DNA of 64,000 nucleotides, from contig CM033399.1 of NCBI GenBank assembly GCA_019426215.1, forward strand, positions 37,544,729 to 37,608,728, in the 5' to 3' direction. This document shows, in pieces, positions 1-10,860 of this stretch. Every line of letters starts with the position of its first letter. Position 1 is the first letter of the stretch. The notes beneath the pieces are model-generated. The model was given only the letters and a program-made list of their open reading frames with translations. It searched no databases and was not told the origin of the DNA. The position numbers and the translations under genes are program-made. Source of the stretch: Buddleja alternifolia. Lineage: Eukaryota > Streptophyta > Magnoliopsida > Lamiales > Scrophulariaceae.

Positions 1-3000
1 GAGTTTTGGCGCTTCCCATCCAATGCTCCAGAGGCAGCATTATCTTCAGAGCTACTTCCACTCTTACTATCGCCCTCACTATCTGAGACATTAGTCCTGC
101 AATATTTTCCGTAAGATCAAAGTTAAACATCAACTTAGCAAACATTTTTAACCGCCTCTGATGGCTAGTTTTCACTGATTTTTTTCCCAGCAGCATGACA
201 CATAGAGAGATAAAATGCTACTCCCTCTACCTTCACTAACGATTTTATTTACAATACACAAAAAAATGATAATCAGTAATCTTCGAAATGATTGTGTTCA
301 AATATGAACATCAGCAACTCACTTCAGAAAGTCAATCACAGAGCTAAATAATGGTTAACAACATCCTTAGCAAACAAGATTGCGTTAATGCTTATAAGTT
401 AATAATGGACTTAACGGATCACATCATTCTATAGCTTCAAACTTAACAATTTTCTAATGAAACTCAATTTAGAAATAATATCTTCAATTTGGAAAGCTAT
501 GCTTCAATATCTGGAAGGCAAAACAGAACACCTACAATATCAACGAGAATATCTAACAAGTAGGTGTGCCAGAATGATTTTCCTAATACCTTTTAGATTT
601 ACGTTTTGACTTTTTATCACGCCTCTTGCGACGTTTTTCACGTCGTCTGTCCTTCCTCTTACTGCGCCTATGTCTGTCTCTCTTGGATCTCTTCCTCTTC
701 TTGCGCCTGTCATCACTTGAAGAACTGGTGTCACTTAATGAGGTAGCATACGAGTCGGAATCACTATCAGATTCAGAAGACTCCATATCAGTATCTGTTG
801 AACTATCTGATTCAGATGTGTAATATCTTCTTCTTTTCCTCCTCTTCTTCGAGGATTTCTTGTGCTTCCCTTTGCGTCTTACTTCGTTATTATTTTCTTC
901 TACAGTATCCTTCCCCTTCTTTTTATCTGCACAGACAAACAATTAATGGCCAAGAAATATGTACAACAGCACAAAAACGCACATTAATATTGAAAAATAA
1001 TAGCAGCTTAGGTAAACAGTCCCATTATTCACCAGCTCTTAGGAGGAAAGAAGTAAATCAATATCAACAATACTTAAACACAATATGGCACCACTGTTAT
1101 GACTCCAGAAAGGGAAATATTTTGTTTCACCAAAATCTGTACGTTTGAGACAGCCCCCTTTTCTTACCATCATGTAGTTCTCCAGAGTTGACTATTTTCA
1201 CTGTCACGGCAGGTCTTCCCTCTTCATCCCCAGCATTTTCAATCATTTTCAGCACTTCATGCCCATCGACAAGTTTACCAAAGACAATACATTTCCTGTT
1301 TGATCAGATAACAACAATCAATCACGGGTAACACAAACAGCAAAGAGCATGCATATTGAGCCTGTTGGAGTAGAATTTATGGCCGCAAAACACACGTTAA
1401 CTGAAAGACGGGTTCAAGTATGAATAGATGTGATCTTTTACTTGGAACTTAAGAGACCATTCTCAAGTTTCACAAATGTAATACAAAAAGGATGCATCCA
1501 TCCCATATCCTAGACATTGAAAATCAGCTCTGTGTATCTAAGAGGAATATAAAAAACCTACGGCTATGTTGGTTTGTGTTTTTGTTGCCATATTTTCGTT
1601 TTCATTCTCATTTGAAAATACACAGTTTACACCATTTTCAACTGAAAATACACTTACTTTTCATTTTCACTTGCACATTCTCCAATAACTACTTTTTACT
1701 TTACCAATTCACACTCACTTTTTTCTCTCTCACGTCTCCTTCTAAAAATCCATTTTCCGTCAACAATTGTGGTGTTATAATATAATAAAATACATAGTAT
1801 TAATTTTCACATGCTTGTGCAAATTTTAAGATCCATTTTGAGTATTTTTACTGCTTTTTCTGGGCCAATTTTATCTAACTCAATCATTCACACATCGTCA
1901 AATCATCAATTCCAACCATTTCATGAAACACAACCAAACATGCCGTCATTTTCACACAAATAAAAAAACTCATTTTCCCATACGTTTTAGAAAATAACGG
2001 TTGAAAATGAAATGAAAACACATCCAAACAGAGCCTAAGATTCTCAACCAAGTTTGAACCGCACAGCTGCCAAGTCAAGAACATTTAAAACAGCAAAATC
2101 TTAAATTTCTTATGAAGTACAATATTAGAATGAAATGTGTGAAGGATCCATCTACCTAAGAATAACAAGGCATCCATAAATACCAAGACATGAAACAATT
2201 ATCGGTAAATGAGAAAAAGAAAATGGCATCATGGCATTATTGGAGAAAGATGCGGTTTTCTCGTAGCAAAGATCAGCACGCACAAGAAAAATTAATAGAA
2301 GAGCGGAAAGAATAGAAGAAAAAACCTATCAAGATGACGATCAGCCTTAAAGGTGACATTGAACAGCGAGCCACGTTCATGTCGATCGGCCATTGCCATA
2401 GATAACAAACCAGGCCCATCATGTTTCAGTTTTGGAGATTCATCTGGCAGACATCAACAATATTAATAGCTACTCCTTTGAAAAACTTGAAACTGGTAAA
2501 TGAATGTTTGCTCTATAACAAATCACATAAAATGATGCGTGCTACTCACAAGCCAAACCTCATCAATCAATTCCAAAACAGGCGACACACGAAAACATAT
2601 ATAACAATCTGATAATAAAAGAGAACTGGCATTATATAGACACAGCTTATATTGCCACCTATGAATCAAAGTTGAGTGCAATACATAGTAGTGATCTCAA
2701 CTTAAAACCAAAAGAACATGCCCAATTTATTATATCCATAAAGTGCTTTATAGCTTACAACACCTATGAGATGCAACCTGCCGATTTCGCATTTCAGACG
2801 AGGGACAGTGGATACTGCATAATCCGTCAATTCAATCACATGTTTGCACGCTTTTTGTGGATGACTAGCAGAAAATGCCGAAATCAAGTAATCTTAACAG
2901 TTAAAAGTTCTACTAAAATCATTGACGGAAAGCAATGTAATATAATGTACCAAAGAAAGCAGCTGATTCTCATCTGAGCAGCTAGGCAGACTACTATAAC

Positions 3001-4624
3001 AGGAAATAATATGAGAAGCAGCAACACTGGTTTAATTGCTGTATGATGTGCAAGAAGGCAAGAGAGGATGGTGATCATTAAGTTTGCATTTAAAAGTTAC
3101 TTTCTGAAACCCAATTAGAATTGTATTCAATAAAATCTAAAACAAATCAGGTCCCGAACAAGGGAGGCAAAACATTTAGATTCCCTACCATCGCAAGAGA
3201 AAACAATTGTTCCAATATCATTTCAATTGAAGCTCCAACGCACCGAGAATAAGATCAAACTCAGCCACAACCTTCACAGGCAATAGAAAAGGAAACCCAC
3301 TTGCTCTCAAGACAAAAAGAAATTGAAAATAAGAGACATATGAATGGGTCTGCATTTGTTTGTAATTGTTTTTAACTACTTAATCACAGGCAGGTTATGA
3401 AGGATCCAGATATGCATGGATTTTTGCAGATAATTATCAATCTAAACAAAATGATGAATCATTATTAAAGAGGGATAATTGAAGTAAGAAAACTTTCTTA
3501 CCTGGAAACTTCCCGTCATATATACTTTCCCCATAGTTACCTGCAAAGTAAAAATTTAAAATTCAACTTTTGAAAAGATGAGATAAAATAATATCAACAC
3601 CCACACAACATACCATCTTGCCGAAGAAAGTCCCCTCCCTGCAAAATAGTTAAAGACTGTTAATGACTATTCATTATGTGGATAATGCCTTATTTTGGTG
3701 CTGTTTGCAGCAAGGTTCAGTAAATCTCAAGAAAAAACAACTTGATAAGCACAACCTTAAAAACTATATCACAGAAAAGCAGTGGTGACCATCAGCCCTG
3801 TCACAGGATAAACAAGGATAGCTGACTAAAAGCAAACAAAGAGCAGTTCTCATTTATGCTCGACCAAAAATATATGGCTTGAGCAAATCGATCATATTGA
3901 GATCATATTTCAGGACATTTTATTCAACAAAGGGGAAAACTGAATAACATACCTGCGCCACATATCCTTTGATGATACGATGGAAAAAGGTTCCTTTATA
4001 GTGAAGAGGCTTTCCAGTTTTAGAGCTCACACCTTTTTCTCCTGAAGAATGGACAGTGAAAGCATATGAGATTAACAACAACAGACATATCCTACTACAA
4101 AAGGGATTAGAGTCCAGAAGGTTCAAGAATAATGTGAAAATTTCTCGAAAAAAATCAATTAACATTGTATGACAACAAGCTCACTAAATGTTGCTTTTTA
4201 AGGAAATCGGGTACAACATTCTTCAAGCTGTAAGAAACAAATTGTGGAAAAGCAACATAAACTAAAGATCCATACAGAAAGGGGAGCCAAAAACGTGTGG
4301 TAGTGTTAAACTATATATTGCAAATGGAAATACTAAGAAGGAAGAAGTTACCAGTGCAAAGCGCACGGAAATTTTCGGCAGTCTTGGGAGCAAAATCAGT
4401 GAAGAGCTGCATTTACAGAAGTAAAAGATACCATAGGACCAAAATATCAAACTTAGTAGAAAAACATGAAGCAGTAGGTTATGACGAAGTTAACTAACGA
4501 AATTAACTTCCAAATTGATACAGTTATGAACGACACAAGATACCTCAAAAATCATCCTCTCAAAAGGATCTCCATCAACTGAGACGTCCAAAAACACTAG
4601 CGGTCTCTTACTAATTTTCTCCAT
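1..4624 (-). CDS. CYP95: CYP95-type cyclophilin with RS-like tail (partial, runs off left edge)
   Basis: Cyclophilin-fold protein with a Ser/Arg/Lys-rich tail, a class linked to splicing speckles in plants. Exons that join in frame: 4544-4624 (ATG at 4624), 4352-4406, 3953-4041, 3614-3638, 3502-3540, 2326-2443, 1168-1295, 590-926 and 1-96. The order of blocks is [69 protein letters not shown] and GDEEGRP, then a [12 protein letters not shown] tail with Ser/Asp runs. The wording DESPKL, ADR and GDEEG matches plant CYP95 better than CYP63. Exon 8 would reach a stop at 583, but an AAAAG|GTATTAG donor at 590/589 joins in frame to a Ser/Glu-rich exon after the acceptor at 97-98, so the protein probably continues. 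A retained intron would give a 292-aa form. Several canonical PPIase residues are replaced. Family assignment is from remembered wording. Confidence 0.88.
1562..2035. mobile_element. Tourist-like MITE in a cyclophilin intron
   Basis: About 474 bp lying in the intron between 1296 and 2325. The ends are inverted: GGCTATGTTGGTTTGTGTTT at the left, and at the right the reverse complement of GGCTCTGTTTGGATGTGTTT. The interior is rich in ATTTTCATTTTC runs. Flanking triplets are TAC and TAA, so the TAA target duplication is imperfect. A second copy with an intact TAA/TAA duplication lies at 23556-23973. Confidence 0.6.
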
Positions 4625-5400
4625 GATCCAACTTCACTAATTCATGCAAAAATTAATAACGTCTGCAAATTTAATTAGCACAAAGATGTCAGCAGATCTG
4701 GAAACAACTTCTTCTGCAGATATCTTTCAATAATAAGCAATCAACTTGTACCGATTTCACCATTATCAGATCTAAAAACCGCTAAGGTAAAGTATAGGAA
4801 ATTTGTCAAGAATTTCCATGCTATATTGCATTGCAATTTATTCATAAGCAATTCACCTGAACAATCCTCAACCATACCTCCACCAAACTACCATATGCTA
4901 AGAAAAATGCATTAAGAAACTTAAAATGAAACGTAAATCCATATACACATGCATATATAAATACTCAATTCCTCCGAAAAATCAGAAACATATCCGAAAC
5001 CCTAACACTTGAAAAAAAAAACCTGGAGGAAAATACTTTACATCGAAACAAAACAATAATCTAGATTTATTAGTAACGCAATAAAAGTACAGAACTCCTG
5101 GTATACCTAAGCACCATTAATCCAGTACCGAACGAGAGCTGAAAAGCTAAATAAATGGAAAAATCAAAAAATTAAGCGCGAACAATTTTGCAAGGATTCA
5201 AATAGATAATTGAAAAGACGATGTGTGTGTGTGTATATATATATATAGGTCTAGGGTTTTGAGCACCTGAGAACCGCTGCAGGTAGAGGAGCTGCTCTCC
5301 TCTCCACAAAAATGTGACGATGAGGGAGTGAATGTGTGAGAACAGAGAGACTGGGAAAAACCTAGACTTAGTAATATATTTTTTTTTTCGTTTTCTTTTT
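4625..5400 (-). promoter_or_regulatory. Upstream region of the cyclophilin gene, probable 5'UTR exon and intron
   Basis: No ORF of note. A GC-richer patch at about 5260-5370 reads on the minus strand as a pyrimidine-rich leader with a possible CAG|GTGCTC donor near 5265. This suggests a non-coding first exon spliced to DNA just upstream of the ATG at 4624. This is inference; no TATA box was fixed. Confidence 0.35.
5221..5246. repeat. (TG)n(TA)n microsatellite
   Basis: A compound dinucleotide run of TG then TA, just downstream (minus strand) of the proposed leader exon of the cyclophilin gene. Confidence 0.9.
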
Positions 5401-5537
5401 TGTATTCTTTTATGAATGCCTCTATAGAACGCACTTTTGGTGCATTTTCAATTTACTTTACGGTTTTCAGCCAAAAAATAAAAAAAAATTACTTTGTGGT
5501 AAATTTGTACTTTGCCCCTGGAAGCATCTATTATTGT

Positions 5538-5817
5538 CAATATGAATTGATTGAAAGGAGTATATGGGGTGCACAACTGCACATGAGTCGAGATCAAGTT
5601 GAGGCTGATCAAATTGTTCGGCTTGGATTTGAGTTTGGTGGACCTGAGTAAATGAGCTCGAAATGTACTTTGTCCCTCAATATGAATTGATTGGAAGAAG
5701 TACTATGGATGCACACGTGCCAAGCTCGAGGTGAGCATGACCAAATTGTTCGGATCGAACTCAAGTTTGGTGAACCTAAATAAATGAGCTCAAACTAGAG
5801 CTTGGGTCAATCCGAGG
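5538..5817. repeat. Two tandem copies of a ~140-bp unit
   Basis: The segment starting CAATATGAATTGATTG at 5538 recurs at 5678 and continues with matching blocks (AAATTGTTCGG, AAGTTTGGTG, AATGAGCTC). The copies have diverged. No coding role is seen. Confidence 0.7.
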
Positions 5818-6757
5818 CGAGCCGCACTCAAGCTCAAGCTCCAAAAAATAATATATATATATATATATATAAGTTTATTAGTAATTAATATATATATATA
5901 TATATTAATAAATAAACAAATAATTTTTTTATATATATACAAGCTTGCGAGCTGAACAAATATAATTGGCTTGAGCTCGACTTGAACTGGCCCATGAGGC
6001 TCGTGAGCTGACTTAACTCAATACTCACCCCTAATTGGAATTGCAGAGAAGAGTTTATTTGGAAGTAGATATTGAGAAGGTTTTGCGGAAGTGAAAGAAG
6101 GCGGAAGTATATATTAGGAAGATTGTCAAGAGATCCAAACACATTGAATCTTCTATTTCAAATATGTGTGTCATTTTCTATTTCATTTCTAATCCATTTA
6201 CTTATATGCATGCTAATCAAGTGTATAACACTCTTGTCACTTGTATAATAATAATAACAAATTATAAGTGACATACGTATAAATATTTGAAATAAGAGAT
6301 AAAACACCTTCAAATTACAGAATTCAAAATGCATTCAAGACTATCCGAGCAGGAAAAAGACAGATCGTGTGAGTGAGTTTCTTGCTATTAGTATGTTAAG
6401 TGAACAATGTTGTAGGGCGCCTTTCACTCAACCAACTGTCCAATGCTAGTATACTTAGACACTTATTTATGCTATGAAGTAATATAAAAGCACTAATGTC
6501 AAAGTGCGTTTTATTTCTTTTACTTCTCAAATGACATCTCAAGGGTAAACATGCACTCTTACACTTTAGTACACACCTATTCTAAAATTTTCACACATTG
6601 GAATTTCAGACAATGAAATGTAAATTAAAAGCAAAGGGATAATACTTCCCAACAACTTCAACAAGAGAAAAGAAAAAAGACATTACAAAAGTATGTTAGA
6701 CGACTTTAATTTTAGCCAAATTGGTATTAATCTCCGTCCACTTTGGTAAGCATTTTT
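5818..6757. other. AT-rich intergenic DNA with (TA)n runs and GAGCTC-type repeat
   Basis: Holds TA runs at about 5852-5870 and 5888-5906, then a GAGCTCG-rich stretch to about 6035 ending in CACCCCTAATTGG, which resembles the ends of repeats near 14090 and 27990. From 6040 to 6757 it is AT-rich with no gene seen. Part is probably the 3' flank of the ammonium transporter gene. Confidence 0.5.
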
Positions 6758-9339
6758 TCATGTCATTTCAACAAGACCCTTACCCTTAGACGTTCCGACC
6801 TCCACATCATTATAAGCTGAAAAACGGGAGTTCTCGTTCCTATCACCTTGACCCCAAATGGCGTAAGCTTCCTCACCGTGTGCTGCTTCATCTCCAATTT
6901 CCATATCTTCCTCCGTCATTCTTAGTGGCACAATGAGTTGCACTATTAGGCATATCAAGCTTGTCATGACAATATTGACCGCAATTACGAAGAGGATACC
7001 GATAAGTTGAAGTCCTATTTGTCTGAATCCATTGTGATAGTCTCCCATGTGAAAGCCATAGAATAAGCCGACATATTGGCCATACTTTCCATAGAACAAA
7101 TTGCACAACTTAGGGTTGGCAAATAGGCCAGTGAGGATTCCTCCGAGGCTTCCGGCCACGGCGTGCGTGTGAAACACCGCCATCGTGTCGTCAACTTTTT
7201 GGAGAAGCTCGGATTTCTTGTGCACGACCATCATGGTGAACCAAGGGATTGAGCCCGAGCATATGCCCATTATGATGGCTGCCCACCCATGCACAACTCC
7301 TAAAACCAAGAATTCATGTATACTAGTCAGTAAGACACACTCAATGCGTGTGGAAAAAAATTTGATATTTTAATTTTTGAGTTCAATTTAGTTAAGATTA
7401 AGTAACATGTGAGTGAAAAGATAACAATTACACATGATTCAAAGAAAAAAACACAGAGAAATAAATAAGAAGATGCATGTGTGTGGAATCATCGATAACA
7501 ATTCACTACATCTGTTTCCATGGACCATGTGGTCATCATTATTCCACCTTACTAAAATACATGAGGTGATACTATAATAAATACATGGTGTATGAATACT
7601 CAATGTTATACCAAAATTACCGCTTGTCAGACCAAAAAACAGTTCTCTGAACACCTCTCCAACTATACACAATCTAGATTGTAGCATAATCATATCAAAT
7701 TTTATAAGCTCGAGCTCGAGCTCATCTTAAAAAATTTGAGCTCAAAGTAAAAGGAAATACGCAGAAAATAAAGCACAAAGTACTATAAATTTAATCAAGA
7801 AAAATATTTTTCTTTTCAAAATATAAGAACCTAACACACTTGCGGTAGCAAATTAGATCATTAAAAGTTTAAAACTATACAAAAAAATTAGGTCTGTGAA
7901 ATTACCTGCTGCCGGGGTGATGCAAACTAGGCCAGTGATCATGCCTTGAACTGCCCCGATAACAGAAGCTTTTCCAAAAAACAAGATGTCAAGAATGAGC
8001 CATGTTAACAAACTAGTAGCAGTGCAAACATGAGTGTTTAGAACAGCCAAAGATGCATCAATATTAGCTGCGTAAGGGTCCCCTCCATTAAACCCGGTCC
8101 ACCCCATCCATAGCAGCCCTGCCCCGGCCAACATCAGTAGAATGTTGTTAGGAGGAAATCTTTCCCTGTCCTTTGTCAAACGAGGACCCACCTAATATGA
8201 CAAGACAATTCGTTAGTTGTATAGTAAAACGACGATCTTTACAAAATTTTCACGAAGATGATGAATGTAAACGAATCGAGTCGAACAAGTTGTTCAAACT
8301 TGGTTGAATTATTATCCAATTTTAAAATTTGTATATGAATTTGGTTTGATTATTAATCTAGTCAAGTTTTAGTCGAGCTCTAGTAGTTTGATTTTTTTGC
8401 ACATATTTTGTCAAAACAAATTGTGTTACACCCGGTGTACCAAACTCCAAAAGGTGTCTAGATCGTGGCACATCCACACAGGATGTGATCATGTGCTCAT
8501 GTTGCATATTCCACCCCCTTTGATGTTCAACATCGGGTTTTATTTAAAAACCTTTCATTTTGTCATTTATTACTAATTTGAGTCGATCGAGCTCAAACCG
8601 AGCTTCAAGCTATCGAGCACATAAAAGGTTATTTAAACTTGGTTTGACATGTTAACGAATCAAGCTCAAATGAGTTTTTAGCGAACGATCTCGAATCCAG
8701 TAATAAAGATTGATGAGACAATTTCTTCTTTCGTACCCAATAAGCAGCAGTGAAACCAGCAACACCGGAAGACAAATGAATCACGTATCCGCCCGAATAA
8801 TCTATCATCCCAGCCGTGGATAACCAACCATTAGTAGACCAAATAGTGTACGCTCCAATAGTGTACGAAAATGTCAGCCACAAAGGAACAAAAAGCATCC
8901 ACGCGTAAAAATTCATTCTCCCCAAAACTGCACCAGCAATCAGAATCAACGTAATTGCCGCGAAAACAAACTGGAAAAACACCATAGTTGCGTTTGGGAA
9001 GTTTCCAAGAAAAGCCTTTTCCAGGAGATAATGCTGAGAAAGAGCCACATTAATTTTTCCCCAGGTGGGAATTAATTCATCCCCGAAAGAAATTCTGTAA
9101 CCCCAGCAAACCCAACAAACAAGAACACATGCAAAAGCGTATAAAGCCATGAAAGCTGAATTCACAGCCCATTTCTTCTTGACGGCGCCACCGTACAAGA
9201 TTATGAGCCCTGGAACGCTCTGCATGCCAACTAGCGTGGCGGCCGTGAGCTGCCACGCGTTGTCGCCTTTGTTCATCCATGGCGGGTTGGCCTCGTCGGG
9301 TATTAAGTTGGCTGGAAGTGTAAACGGTGGTGAAGACAT
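6758..9339 (-). CDS. Ammonium transporter, AMT2/AMT3 clade
   Basis: Plasma-membrane ammonium channel/transporter. Three exons join in frame: 8737-9339, 7906-8191 and 6758-7299, giving 476 aa, the usual size for the clade. The start ATG at 9339 opens a short N-terminus before the first membrane segment ([17 protein letters not shown]). About eleven hydrophobic segments follow. The pore twin histidines can be placed at H188 ([13 protein letters not shown]) and H342 ([10 protein letters not shown]), with D180 in the first motif matching the conserved Asp. The cytosolic tail keeps the [23 protein letters not shown] block typical of AMT2/AMT3 proteins; these are MEP-like rather than AMT1-type. The multi-exon layout also fits AMT2-type genes, since AMT1 genes are mostly intronless. 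The first intron (8192-8736) carries a repeat also found near 16.8 kb. Nothing looks broken. Which member (AMT2, 3 or 4) is uncertain. Confidence 0.95.
8250..8700. repeat. Dispersed AT/GAGTCGA repeat in the AMT first intron
   Basis: Blocks such as AACGAATCGAGTCGAACAAG, TTGTTCAAACTTGGTT and CGAGCTCAAACCGAGC recur in diverged form at about 14090-14180, 16730-16960 and 17410-17690. This is a dispersed non-coding repeat family, possibly a degraded hAT-type element. Ends are not defined. Confidence 0.5.
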
Positions 9340-9404
9340 TTTGTTCGTGTTTCGATAAAGAAGCTGGTAGAAGTTGCTATACGGTAAAAGTTGTTTTGGT
9401 GGGG

Positions 9405-9414
9405 TTTATATAAT
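9405..9414 (-). promoter_or_regulatory. Probable TATA box of the ammonium transporter gene
   Basis: The minus strand reads TTATTATATAAACCCC about 65 bp upstream of the ATG at 9339, a normal spacing for a plant TATA box with a short leader. Confidence 0.5.
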
Positions 9415-9419
9415 AAGTT

Positions 9420-10061
9420 GAGGGCTTTGAGTTGATTCCCACGATAAGCTGTCTTTGTGATTGTATCTTTGTTGTCGTTTTGGTGTAAGGAATTCTCTTG
9501 TTACATTTATAATTTGATGTTGATTTTGATTTTGGCTATGAAAAAAGTTGGCGGGATATACAATGGTTAACGACATAATCAAGGGGCTAGTATTAGTGAG
9601 CTAATTAATAGTTTCTAACTTGTAGTCTGAATCTTACAAAGTTTGGCAACTTTTTATGCAGAATCTAGCTAGCTAGCAATATTACTTAATAATTATGTAT
9701 ATTTAGGAGTTTCGTGATGTTGAGATCTTGTGTCTCACGGTTTATCTAGTTTTCATTTTTTCAATTTGAGTATGATAAACAAGTCTTGATTTATTATTTG
9801 GAAGTATATATATATATTATTGTGGAAAGGATTGATTTATTACATAGTTCAAATGAATTCTTTAGTATTCAACACCGAGTCAGATAAAATTATTTTGCGA
9901 CTCTTCATGGTTAATTGTTGAAGCCAAGGAAAGAGAAAAATTAAAGGGGCTCCTGGAGCATAAAAACACAAACTTAGGTGTTTTCTTGTGTTTGTAAATG
10001 CATTTCTTCGTTCATGGCCTCATGGGATTGAGAACTTGAGATGGTGTTCACTGTTATGATT
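9420..10061. other. AT-rich intergenic DNA, no gene seen
   Basis: Upstream of the ammonium transporter promoter. Contains a short TA run near 9808-9818. No ORF, RNA gene or clear element was seen. Confidence 0.5.
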
Positions 10062-10268
10062 ATTTTTTTTACATGAAATGGTTACATTATTACATCGGAT
10101 ATCGAATCAACAATCGTAATCAACAATTTTGTATTACAAACTAGTAATAATAACGAGCTACAAACTAGAAACAAAAAATTACTATATAAGTAATGAAATA
10201 ATCTATACATCTATCGAACCTATGACCTCATAGAGCCTCAGTTTTACCGCTAGGCTAAGACATCACAG
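10062..10268 (-). mobile_element. tRNA-derived SINE
   Basis: On the minus strand it opens with a tRNA-like head: an A-box-like TTAGCCTAGCGGTAAAACTG followed about 30 nt later by a B-box-like GGTCATAGGTTCGATAG. It runs into an AT-rich body that ends in an A-rich tail (T run at about 10063-10072 on the plus strand). The head is repeated, truncated, at about 16960-16990 as part of the flank duplication. No target duplication was fixed. Confidence 0.55.
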
Positions 10269-10414
10269 ACTTTCCTGCTATGAATTTGGATTGGACTTTC
10301 TATATTCTATTTTAAAATGATATATCATTTTATAAGGTGATTTATAATCTATATTATTTATACTTTTTAATACATTTTTACAATTAAAGTCTACACTACA
10401 AGAAAATAGGGCTT

Positions 10415-10860
10415 CAGCCATGGAAAAATCCGTCGCTAAAGCCCAAATTTCCGTCTCTAAAACTTATCAACCACAAAAATTTTCCATCGCCGCATTTGTA
10501 GCTGAAAGTGGCGTCGCTAATCATCGACGGATCAGACACTCCGCCTCTGTTTCTGTGGCTAATTTGTGGACTTTTCAAAAGAAATCCGTCTCTATTCTGT
10601 CTCTGAATCGGTCTCTAAATCCGCCTCTATTCTGTTTCTGAATCCATCTCTAATTTCATTTATTTTGCAATAAAAAAGCCTCTAAAGCCGTCTCTAATTC
10701 CATCTCTAATACACGTCTCTAAATCCGTCTCTGATTTAGTGACTTAGTTAACATTTCCATCTCCATATCCATCACTGATTCAATCTCTAATTTTGAACGA
10801 TTCCATCTCTAAATCTGTCTCTGATTTGGTCAAATCCATTTCTGAATCTCTAGTATTTTT
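10415..10860. repeat. Left subterminal repeats of the CACTA element
   Basis: Roughly twenty diverged copies of CCGTCTCTAAATC, TCCATCTCTAA and TCTCTGATTT in direct orientation. In CACTA elements such motifs bind the transposon-encoded accessory protein. A 73-aa ORF across this stretch is an artefact of the repeat. Confidence 0.8.

Noticed and set aside
10420..10641. 73-codon open frame
   Set aside because: It lies entirely in the CCGTCTCTAAATC subterminal repeats of the CACTA element, and the peptide simply mirrors the repeat.
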